From: an uncultured Aquimarina sp.
GTDB lineage: Bacteria > Bacteroidota > Bacteroidia > Flavobacteriales > Flavobacteriaceae
Direction of reading: 5' to 3'
Assembly (NCBI GenBank): GCA_947493035.1
Contig: CANLOW010000002.1
Coordinates: 62,001 to 126,000, forward strand
DNA: 64,000 nucleotides
How positions within the stretch are numbered: position 1 is the stretch's first letter; each line of letters begins with the position of its first letter. A program made the position numbers and the translations under genes. The notes below the pieces were generated by a model. That model did not search any database, was not told where the DNA came from, and was given only the letters and a program-made list of their open reading frames with translations. This document shows, piece after piece, positions 52,376 to 60,510 of this stretch.

Positions 52376-53443
52376 TTATAACGATTCTCTCTCTGTATTA
52401 ATAACTTGGTTATTTTTTATACTTTCAATTGTTTTTTCATATCCATAATTCCATTGCATATCTATATCTTTTTTAAACTGACAATAGGATACTGGACATT
52501 GAAATTGCATTTCTAGATTTTTCCAATCAATTCTTTTTTTTATGTAATGAGCACTCAATTCTTTTTTAATCGCTCTAGTATCAATCTGAAAATCTGGATG
52601 ATGATGTTGCACCTCAGACAACCTCTTATTACCGCTAAATCCTAAAACAGAACGAACAAGAGCTTCTTCTATTTTAGTATAAGACTGTTTTTTTTCAATA
52701 ATAACAGTATTTGCTACATGTTTTGCCAACTCAATAGGTATCAAATCTATGGCGCCTCCTGCAAAGTAAGTATCCTCATGATATAAAGGTGCTACATAAA
52801 ACATATCTGAGATTGAAACCCTAGTTGCTTTTAACATGGATAAATCAGTTCTAATTTCCGAATATTCAGCTACCGCACTATTTTTATAATTTTCAGAAGT
52901 AATTAAAATATCTGATAAATTAATGTTACTTGCTGTAATTGCATCTGTAAAAATCATTTTTTGATACAACTTATTCTGTCCTCTTTTCTCTCCTATTTGA
53001 TTAAGGGTAATTAATAATTTTGAACCTATAATAAGTGTTGGTATGTTTTCTGAAAAGGATGTTTTTTTAAGACTTGGAAAGTTAATCGACAAATCTTGAG
53101 GCACTTCTGCCAAGTATCTATTATAAACATCTTCTATATAAGGAGCATTACGTTTATCTAGGGTCTTTTTAAAGCTAAAAACACCCATATTAGATAACTT
53201 TTTTTGGTGCGTCAAGCGGTCCTTTGTAGCAAAATGATAATATGTTTCTGATTTGTAAAAGGATTTACGTAATGCATGACTAGGAAATGTATTGATAATC
53301 GTTGCTGCAAATGCACCACCACAACTAGCAATTAATACATCTGGCTTCATGTTTAATTCTTCTAATGCAGCGTACATACCAAGATATATAGCCGATCGTG
53401 TTCCTCCTCCTGATAAAACGAAAGCATTATTAAACTTGTTCAT
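52376..53443 (-). CDS. Patatin-like phospholipase with altered active-site motifs
   Basis: 355 residues. The opening FVLSGGGTRSAIYLGMYAAL is the patatin oxyanion/Gly-rich motif, and DVLIASCGGAFAATII aligns with GxSxG (Ser kept, first Gly replaced by Ile). The usual D-G-G/A motif is here YFAGGAIDLIPIELA, with Ala at the Asp position. A loss or shift of the catalytic Asp would be unusual; nearby acids (HEDTYF) might substitute. Operon context points to lipid acyl hydrolysis. Confidence 0.72.
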   Translation of the reverse strand: MNKFNNAFVLSGGGTRSAIYLGMYAALEELNMKPDVLIASCGGAFAATIINTFPSHALRKSFYKSETYYHFATKDRLTHQKKLSNMGVFSFKKTLDKRNAPYIEDVYNRYLAEVPQDLSINFPSLKKTSFSENIPTLIIGSKLLITLNQIGEKRGQNKLYQKMIFTDAITASNINLSDILITSENYKNSAVAEYSEIRTDLSMLKATRVSISDMFYVAPLYHEDTYFAGGAIDLIPIELAKHVANTVIIEKKQSYTKIEEALVRSVLGFSGNKRLSEVQHHHPDFQIDTRAIKKELSAHYIKKRIDWKNLEMQFQCPVSYCQFKKDIDMQWNYGYEKTIESIKNNQVINTERESL

Positions 53444-53446
53444 TCT

Positions 53447-54262
53447 TTATCCTTTTAAAAACAATGGTAACAAGTAATAAAAAACAGGTGCATTAAATAT
53501 CAAACTGTCCATTCTATCTAATAATCCACCATGACCAGGAAGCAATTTTCCGGTATCTTTTACTGCTGTTTTTCTTTTTATATAAGAAATTAAAACATCC
53601 CCAAAAAAACCAAAAAAACCAAAAATTAAACCAAAAAATGTATTTTCAAAAACATTAAAAGATAATAAATAATAACCTAAAATATTACTCAACAATATCG
53701 TAAGTATGACACCTAGAATAAGTCCTTCCCATGTTTTATTAGGACTAACTTTAGGGATTACTTTATACTTGCCATATAATTTTCCCATTAGGTACTGAAA
53801 AACATCATTAAACGATGTTACTACTACTAAAAATAATAGCGATTTTAAACCCGATGTTCCTACTCTTATATGATATAAATGAGGAAAAATAATACAACTT
53901 AATACTACACCAAACAATACTCCTAACAACTGCTTTTTAGAAACTTTTTGACACAAAAAATATATCACTACTAAAAGCAATACTGAAAAAGATGAATACC
54001 AAAAATATTGATAGGAAAAGGAATGCAACGAGCTAAATATCAATATGCTTAAAACCAATGCTTCACTCCATAGTCTTACATATATTTTAAACATTCTTAA
54101 AACTTCAAAAAAAACTTGAAATCCAATAAATGAAATAAACAATTTCATTCCTAAAGCATATGGTACTGCTAAACTAAACACTAAAATAATGTACCCCCAA
54201 GTCTTTACACGAATAGGTACATCTGCAAATTTATTCTCTGCAATATTAGTTTTAGCTTTCAT
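53447..54262 (-). CDS. Phosphatidate cytidylyltransferase (CdsA family, YnbB-like)
   Basis: 271 residues, multi-spanning. The CdsA signature lies at the C-terminus: GDVLISYIKRKTAVKDTGKL followed by PGHGGLLDRMDSLIF. The N-terminal half keeps YLMGKLYGKYKVIPKVSPNKTWEG, also typical. It makes a CDP-activated lipid for the phosphatidyltransferase encoded just before it (overlap 11 bases). A second, housekeeping cdsA is expected elsewhere, so this copy probably serves a special lipid. Confidence 0.88.
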   Translation of the reverse strand: MKAKTNIAENKFADVPIRVKTWGYIILVFSLAVPYALGMKLFISFIGFQVFFEVLRMFKIYVRLWSEALVLSILIFSSLHSFSYQYFWYSSFSVLLLVVIYFLCQKVSKKQLLGVLFGVVLSCIIFPHLYHIRVGTSGLKSLLFLVVVTSFNDVFQYLMGKLYGKYKVIPKVSPNKTWEGLILGVILTILLSNILGYYLLSFNVFENTFFGLIFGFFGFFGDVLISYIKRKTAVKDTGKLLPGHGGLLDRMDSLIFNAPVFYYLLPLFLKG

Positions 54263-54854
54263 TTAATGCTTTTTTTAACCGGATAAATGTACTTAACAAT
54301 AACAGAGAGAGTATTACTCCAAAAATATACTTAGAATAACTGTTTAGTTGAACTCCCAAAAATGATATAAGACCATAAACCCCTAATAACAATGCTCGAT
54401 CACTTTTCCCAACCGGGCCATCATAACGTCTATTTATTCCTACTACTTTTCCTAGTAATCCAGCAAATTCATTGATAACACTTAGTACTATAAAAAATAC
54501 TACAAGATAAATGCTTTCAGTTTGAAACTTTAACAATGGAAAAAAGATCATGACATCAGAAAAGATATCTCCTACTTCATTTAAAACTTCACCCAGTTTA
54601 CTTGTTTGGTTAAATTTTCTTGCCATCATTCCATCCAAGGCATTCAATGCCATTCGAAATAATAAACCAATGGGTAAACTTAAAAATAACCACTTATTAA
54701 AATCTGCATTCCAAAAAAATATAGCAATAATAGCTGATAACACTATAGAACTTATAGTAATTTGATTTGCTGTAATTTTTAGTTTGTGTAAGCTCAGTAA
54801 AATGGGAGTTAAAAGTTGTTGAAATTTTGGTTTCAGCTTATAGATTGAAATCAT
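54252..54854 (-). CDS. CDP-alcohol phosphatidyltransferase family protein (YnbA-like)
   Basis: 200 residues, six membrane segments. The CDP-OH-P motif reads DGMMAR, eight residues, G, EVL, N, EVG, D: the third Asp of the usual D-G-x2-A-R-x8-G-x3-D-x3-D is Asn. First gene of the operon. It joins a CDP-lipid to an alcohol; head group unknown. The Asn may be normal in the YnbA branch or may signal an altered reaction. Confidence 0.85.
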   Translation of the reverse strand: MISIYKLKPKFQQLLTPILLSLHKLKITANQITISSIVLSAIIAIFFWNADFNKWLFLSLPIGLLFRMALNALDGMMARKFNQTSKLGEVLNEVGDIFSDVMIFFPLLKFQTESIYLVVFFIVLSVINEFAGLLGKVVGINRRYDGPVGKSDRALLLGVYGLISFLGVQLNSYSKYIFGVILSLLLLSTFIRLKKALNES

Positions 54855-54874
54855 TAAATAAATAGCTTTATAAT

Positions 54875-54882
54875 CAAATATA
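54875..54882 (-). promoter_or_regulatory. Promoter -7 box of the six-gene lipid operon
   Basis: TATATTTG on the minus strand, 20 bases before the ATG at 54854. The rest of 54883-55231 shows no feature I can support. Confidence 0.5.
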
Positions 54883-55231
54883 CCTTTATAAAGATAAAGT
54901 AGCTGAAAAGGCTACATTTAATTAGTAAACGTAATAAATAAGTAATATTACATTTGGGCATAATAGATATCTCCTTAACTGCTCTTGCCTTTCATTTTTA
55001 GGTAATACATACTAAGCTTACAAGAAAAATGTTGTAGGTATTTTAGGAATAGAAAAAAGGACTGTGTATGGTTACTGAGTTAAAAATCATCTAGTGCTAT
55101 AAGACAATCTCATCTTCTTAGATCAATATAAATTTGAATAATAAATATAGACAAACTTTTATAGAAAACAGATTAAATGATACATATTCCATAACAACTA
55201 TTATCTTGCAATTTGTCTATATAAAACAGTA

Positions 55232-55963
55232 ATGAAAAAAGAATACGGTCTATTAGGAAGAAATATTAGTTACTCATTTTCTGAAAAATATTTCAATGAA
55301 AGATTTCAAAATGAAGGTGTAAGCGCACAATACTATACGTTCGATTTACAAGAGATTTCAGAATTAAAAGATTTATTGAAGGAGAAGACTTTAAGTGGGT
55401 TAAATGTTACTATTCCTTATAAACAAGACGTTTTCCCTTTTCTAGATAATTTATCCGCAGAAGTTGAGGAAATCGGAGCGGTAAATGTGATCAAATTTGA
55501 AGAAAATGGAACACTTTCTGGCCACAATAGCGATTATTATGGTTTTAAAAACTCATTATTAGAAAGTATCAAAGAATTGCCTAAAAAAGCATTAGTATTA
55601 GGTACAGGTGGTGCCTCTAAAGCTGTAGTAAAGGCATTAAAAGATTTAGGGATAGAATGGAAATACGTTTCTCGCTCTCCTAAAAGTGGACAATTTACCT
55701 ATGAAGACTTAAATGATACTATTATTAAGGAATATCATTTAATAGTAAACTGTTCTCCTGTTGGAACTTTCCCTAATACAGAACAGTGCCCTAATTTACC
55801 CTATGAACATATTACAAATCAGCATATCATGTTCGATTTGATATACAATCCAGAGGTCACCACGTTTATGCAAAAAGGACTCGATAAAGGGGCTAAAGCT
55901 ATTAATGGATATCGCATGTTGATTCTTCAAGCAGAAAAAGCATGGGAAATTTGGAATAGTTAA
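55232..55963 (+). CDS. aroE: Shikimate dehydrogenase
   Basis: 243 residues. NADP-dependent reduction of 3-dehydroshikimate, fourth step of the shikimate route. Substrate-binding SYSFSEKYF (SxS pair), GLNVTIPYKQDV with the catalytic Lys, GAVNVI, NSDYYGF, cofactor loop VLGTGGASKAV and the C-terminal NGYRMLILQA. Followed by the DUF349 gene after about 65 bases. Confidence 0.95.
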   Translation: MKKEYGLLGRNISYSFSEKYFNERFQNEGVSAQYYTFDLQEISELKDLLKEKTLSGLNVTIPYKQDVFPFLDNLSAEVEEIGAVNVIKFEENGTLSGHNSDYYGFKNSLLESIKELPKKALVLGTGGASKAVVKALKDLGIEWKYVSRSPKSGQFTYEDLNDTIIKEYHLIVNCSPVGTFPNTEQCPNLPYEHITNQHIMFDLIYNPEVTTFMQKGLDKGAKAINGYRMLILQAEKAWEIWNS

Positions 55964-56029
55964 GGCACAACCCTTAGCATTTTTTGTATATTGAACCCAC
56001 TAAATTGAACTCAATTATTGAAATCAGTC

Positions 56030-57937
56030 ATGGAAATCACAAATTCTGAAAACAATAACAACAGCGAAGCTGAAAAAGCATTAGATCCAGTGCAACAAAA
56101 CGTTGAAGTAAAAGATTCAACGAATAACGAAATAGAGATCACTGAGACTGCTGAAGAAAACGCTGTTCCTCAAGAAACAACTACTTCACCTGTAGTAGAA
56201 GAAAATATTCCTGTAGAGAAGCCTGTTATTGAAATTCCTGAAGAGGATTATACTACACTTTCGCAAGAAGAGTTATTAAATAGCTTAAAAAAGCTTATAG
56301 CTGGCTATCCAGTTCAATTGATTAAAGATCAAGTTGAAGCTATTCATACTCAATTCAATAAAAACTTTGACGAAGCTGCTGCTGCTAGTAAGTCAGAATT
56401 TATAGCTGAAGGTGGAAATGAAATAGACTTCCACTACACTACTCCTTTGAAAAGAGAGTTCAATGAAGCATACTTTGATTATAAAGATAAGCGTAATCAG
56501 TATTATAAAAATATACAGACGAATCTTGAAAATAATTTAAAGACCCGTCTACAACTTATTGAGGATTTAAAAATATTGATAGCTGATACTGAAAAGACAG
56601 TTAATCAAAAATTTAATGTTTTTAAAGATATTAAAGAAAACTGGCATCAAGCTGGTGCGATCCCAAAAGATAAAAATAATATTACTTGGAATACATTTTA
56701 TCACCATGTAGATAAATTCTATGAGATTGTACATCTTGACAGAGAGTTTCGTGATAAAGATTTTAAGATCAATTTAGAGCAGAAAGTCAAAATTATTGAA
56801 CGTGCTAAAGAATTGACCCAAGAAGCTAGTCCAACTCGTGCTTTCAGAGAGTTACAGGTATTACATAAAATTTGGAAAGAAGAAATTGGGCCTGTAGCTA
56901 AAGAATATAAAGACCTTATTTGGGATAAGTTTAGTGAGTTAACAAAAAATATTCACGATAAACGTCAAGAATATTTCGCTGAGCAAGATGCTAAACAGGA
57001 AATCAACCTTACTCGTCGTCGTGAAATTATCACTGAGATTACGGCTATTGCCGAGAGAAATAAAACCGGCCACAATGATTGGCAAAAATGCATAAAAGAA
57101 GTTGAGGCTTTACATGATACTTTCAAATCTGTAGGTAGAGTTCCTAATGAATTTAAGAATAGCATTTGGGATGAATTTCGTGCTGCCGAACGTCTTTTTA
57201 ATAAAGGTAAGAATGAGTTCTATAAAGGTATGAAAGGTGAACAGCTTGAAAACCTTAAGAAAAAGAAAGAACTTATTGAAATTGCTGAAGCAAATAAGGA
57301 TAGTGAAGATTTTGAAGTAACTACTCCTTTAATGAAGAAAATTCAGAATGATTGGAAAAAGATCGGTCATGTTCCTCGTAAAGAAAGTGATAAAATCTGG
57401 AAACAATTTAAAGATGCTTGTAACTACTACTTTGATCGTATTCACAATAAAAAAGATGAAGCTAACAAAGAGCAGTTAGAGAACTATGAAAAGAAAGTTT
57501 CTTTTATAGAAAACTTGAAAAATGAAGCCTTAGGAGATTTAGATGCTATTACTTCTAAAATTTCTGAATGGAAAACACTGGGAACAGTTCCTTTTAAAAT
57601 GCGAAAAGTCGAAGAAGACTTTAGTAAAGCGCTAGATGGTTTATTTTCTAAATTAAACTTAAATAAGCAAGAGGCTGAACTAATTAAATTCGAAACAAAA
57701 TTAGCTGAACTTAAAGATCAAGACGATGAGCGTTTGATCCAAAGTGAAAAGAGTTTTATCAAGAAAAAGATAGATGATATTAAAGGTGATATCATACAAT
57801 TAGAAAATAATCTACAATTCTTTAAACATGCAGATAAAAGCAACCCTTTAGTTGCTGATGTATTTAAACGTATTGATAAACATCAAGATGAATTATCTAT
57901 ATGGCAAAAGAAATGGAATAAAATTAAAAGTTTATAA
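56030..57937 (+). CDS. DUF349 repeat protein
   Basis: 635 residues from ATG 56030; an in-frame TTG at 56018 would add four residues. Residues 1-75 are acidic and low in complexity (EITETAEENAVP). Then several DUF349 repeats (each with FKDIKENWHQAGAIPKD-like and WKKIGHVPRKESDKIWKQF-like turns, about four to five copies), all helical and charged. The function is unknown; in Bacteroidota it sits next to aroE as here. Confidence 0.87.
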   Translation: MEITNSENNNNSEAEKALDPVQQNVEVKDSTNNEIEITETAEENAVPQETTTSPVVEENIPVEKPVIEIPEEDYTTLSQEELLNSLKKLIAGYPVQLIKDQVEAIHTQFNKNFDEAAAASKSEFIAEGGNEIDFHYTTPLKREFNEAYFDYKDKRNQYYKNIQTNLENNLKTRLQLIEDLKILIADTEKTVNQKFNVFKDIKENWHQAGAIPKDKNNITWNTFYHHVDKFYEIVHLDREFRDKDFKINLEQKVKIIERAKELTQEASPTRAFRELQVLHKIWKEEIGPVAKEYKDLIWDKFSELTKNIHDKRQEYFAEQDAKQEINLTRRREIITEITAIAERNKTGHNDWQKCIKEVEALHDTFKSVGRVPNEFKNSIWDEFRAAERLFNKGKNEFYKGMKGEQLENLKKKKELIEIAEANKDSEDFEVTTPLMKKIQNDWKKIGHVPRKESDKIWKQFKDACNYYFDRIHNKKDEANKEQLENYEKKVSFIENLKNEALGDLDAITSKISEWKTLGTVPFKMRKVEEDFSKALDGLFSKLNLNKQEAELIKFETKLAELKDQDDERLIQSEKSFIKKKIDDIKGDIIQLENNLQFFKHADKSNPLVADVFKRIDKHQDELSIWQKKWNKIKSL

Positions 57938-57939
57938 TC

Positions 57940-58572
57940 TTGAATGATTTATGCCCGCTATGCAGTGGCAAGGGAATTAAAATTCACAATAGTAGAAATA
58001 GAGATTATTTTCAATGTGAAAATTGCACAGGAATTTTTGTTGGTTCAACAGCTTTCCTAAGTGCTATAGAAGAAAAAAAACGTTATGACAATCATAGCGA
58101 TGATATTACACAAGAGGGCTATCAAAAATTTGTTAGCCCTTGTGTTTTAAGTGTTCTTGATAATTTTAATACTGAAGATAAAGGTTTAGATTTTGGTTGT
58201 GGAAGATCTGAGATTATAGCCAAGTTGTTACAACAGAAAGGCTATAACTCAATAGGATATGACCCCTATTATAAACCCAATTCAACAGCACTACTCCATC
58301 AATATCACTATATAACCTCTTGCGAAGTAATTGAACACTTTAATAATCCTTCGAAAGATTTTGAACGACTAAAGTCTTTATTGCTTCCGAACGGAAAATT
58401 GATTTTACAAACTAATATCTACAATTCAAAAATTGACTTTGATTCATGGTGGTATAAAAATGATCCTACACATGTGTTTTTTTATACAGAGCAGTGTTTT
58501 CAATATATTCAGTCTTATTATAAATTCAAAACATTAGAAATAGAGAAAAATCTTATTGTATTATCATTGTAA
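57940..58572 (+). CDS. Zinc-ribbon class I SAM-dependent methyltransferase
   Basis: 210 residues. The start is TTG 57940, two bases after the stop of the DUF349 gene; no in-frame ATG precedes the first zinc ligands. N-terminal zinc ribbon CPLC...CENC (residues about 5-30), then a methyltransferase core: LDFGCGRSEIIAKLLQQKGY (motif I), YDPYY, TSCEVIEHFNNP and LLPNGKLILQTN. Substrate unknown. Translationally coupled to the DUF349 gene. Confidence 0.8.
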   Translation: MNDLCPLCSGKGIKIHNSRNRDYFQCENCTGIFVGSTAFLSAIEEKKRYDNHSDDITQEGYQKFVSPCVLSVLDNFNTEDKGLDFGCGRSEIIAKLLQQKGYNSIGYDPYYKPNSTALLHQYHYITSCEVIEHFNNPSKDFERLKSLLLPNGKLILQTNIYNSKIDFDSWWYKNDPTHVFFYTEQCFQYIQSYYKFKTLEIEKNLIVLSL

Positions 58573-58611
58573 AATGCTTTATATTAGATTAATATACATT
58601 AATATCTACAT

Positions 58612-58848
58612 ATGAAAACAATGACATGCAGACAATTAGGGGGAGCTTGTGATCTTGAATTTTCCGCAAAAACTTTTGAGGAAATAGCTGAAATGAGTAA
58701 AAAACATGGAGCTGAAATGTTAGCAAAATCTGATAAAGATCATTTAAAAGCTATGGAAAACATGCGAATTCTAATGCAAAATCCTGAAGCATTACAAGCT
58801 TGGTTTAAAAACAAAAGGACTGAATTTGAATCATTAATTGAAAATTAA
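58612..58848 (+). CDS. DUF1059 small protein
   Basis: 78 residues: MKTMTCRQLGGACDLEFSAKTFEEIAEM carries the DUF1059 signature CRQLGGACD, with two cysteines. The C-terminal part is a charged helix (NPEALQAWFKNKRTEFESLI). Function unknown. Confidence 0.8.
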   Translation: MKTMTCRQLGGACDLEFSAKTFEEIAEMSKKHGAEMLAKSDKDHLKAMENMRILMQNPEALQAWFKNKRTEFESLIEN

Positions 58849-59035
58849 ACTTCATACATAACTTATAGATCAATTTTTACTCTTATAAAATCATACAAAA
58901 TCCGTAAATTCGCGCCTTTCTATTCGTAACAGTAATGAATAGATTCCAGAGATACGTCTCAAAAAATATAAAGTAATTTACAAGTCCTAATCTTTCTAAC
59001 TATTGAAAACATATTAGGGTTACAAAAGAAGATTT

Positions 59036-60382
59036 ATGTCAATTATATCAGCATTACAAGCGGTTACACCTATCGACGGTCGTTATGCTTCAAAAACAAA
59101 GGCTTTAAGTGCTTATTTTAGCGAAGAAGCATTGATCAAATATCGTGTTCGTGTAGAAATAGAATATTTTATAGCACTTTGCGAGATCCCATTACCACAA
59201 TTAGCTGATATAGATACTACTCTTTTCCCTAAATTAAGAGCTATCTATGAAAATTTTAGTAGCGAAGATGCCATTCGCATTAAAGACATAGAAAGTGTTA
59301 CTAATCATGATGTAAAGGCTGTAGAATACTTCATAAAAGAAGAATTCGATAAATTAGAATTAACGGCTTTTAAAGAGTTTATCCATTTTGGATTAACTTC
59401 TCAAGATGTTAATAATACAGCAATCCCTCTAAGTATTAAGGAAGCTTTAGAAGATGTATATAACCCTCTTTATAAAGAATTAGTTGCTAAGATAGAGGCT
59501 TTATCTATTGAATGGAAAGACATTCCATTATTAGCTAGAACTCACGGTCAACCTGCTTCCCCTACTCGTCTAGGGAAAGAGTTTTTTGTATTTTTAGAAC
59601 GTTTAAATCAACAATTTGATTTAATTAAAAATATTCCACATGCGGCTAAGTTTGGTGGTGCTACAGGAAACTTTAATGCGCATCATGTAGCTTATCCTTC
59701 TATAGACTGGAAAGCCTTTGGTAAAGGTTTCGTTGAAGAAAAATTAGGTTTGCATCATTCCTTCCCAACTACACAAATTGAGCATTATGACCACATGGCT
59801 GCTTTATTTGATGGTTTAAAGCGTATAAATACGATTATACTTGATTTAGATCGAGATGTTTGGACATATGTAGCGATGGATTATTTCAAACAAAAAATTA
59901 AAAAGGGAGAAGTTGGTTCTTCAGCTATGCCACATAAAGTAAATCCTATTGATTTTGAAAATAGTGAAGGAAATATCGGTATTGCAAATGCATTATTTGA
60001 GCATTTAGCAGGAAAATTGCCGGTAAGTCGTTTACAAAGAGATTTAACGGATAGTACTGTATTGCGTAATGTTGGAGTTCCTATCGGGCATACTTTAATA
60101 GCTTTTCAATCAAGTTTAAAAGGGTTAAATAAACTGTTACTTAACGAAGATAAATTAGCACAAGATTTAGAAAATAATTGGGCGGTAGCTGCAGAAGCTA
60201 TTCAAACTATTTTGAGACGTGAAGGGTATCCTAACCCTTATGAAGCTTTGAAAGGTTTAACAAGAACAAATTCAAAAATAGATGCCAATTCTATTGCCGA
60301 ATTTATTGATACATTAGAAGTTTCTGAAACTATCAAAAACGAGTTAAAACAGATAACTCCTAGTAATTACACAGGTATTTAA
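59036..60382 (+). CDS. purB: Adenylosuccinate lyase
   Basis: 448 residues, purine biosynthesis (SAICAR and adenylosuccinate cleavage). Motifs: ALQAVTPIDGRYASKTKAL, TNHDVKAVEYFIKE, HFGLTSQDVNNT, ARTHGQPASPT and the fumarase-superfamily signature GSSAMPHKVNPIDFEN. Length fits the E. coli-type PurB. Ends at a strong terminator. Confidence 0.97.
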   Translation: MSIISALQAVTPIDGRYASKTKALSAYFSEEALIKYRVRVEIEYFIALCEIPLPQLADIDTTLFPKLRAIYENFSSEDAIRIKDIESVTNHDVKAVEYFIKEEFDKLELTAFKEFIHFGLTSQDVNNTAIPLSIKEALEDVYNPLYKELVAKIEALSIEWKDIPLLARTHGQPASPTRLGKEFFVFLERLNQQFDLIKNIPHAAKFGGATGNFNAHHVAYPSIDWKAFGKGFVEEKLGLHHSFPTTQIEHYDHMAALFDGLKRINTIILDLDRDVWTYVAMDYFKQKIKKGEVGSSAMPHKVNPIDFENSEGNIGIANALFEHLAGKLPVSRLQRDLTDSTVLRNVGVPIGHTLIAFQSSLKGLNKLLLNEDKLAQDLENNWAVAAEAIQTILRREGYPNPYEALKGLTRTNSKIDANSIAEFIDTLEVSETIKNELKQITPSNYTGI

Positions 60383-60403
60383 AGTAATATTTATATATAG
60401 ATT

Positions 60404-60437
60404 ATCCCCTTTAGATGCATTCTAAAGGGGATTTTTG
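60404..60437 (+). terminator. Rho-independent terminator after purB
   Basis: Arms ATCCCCTTTAGA (60404-60415) and TCTAAAGGGGAT (60421-60432), loop TGCAT, T run to about 60436. Confidence 0.9.
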
Positions 60438-60510
60438 TTTTGTATCGATACTATGTAGCTAATTATACTAGATTTAATATATTGTCGATCTCAAACCAAC
60501 TACCTACTAC

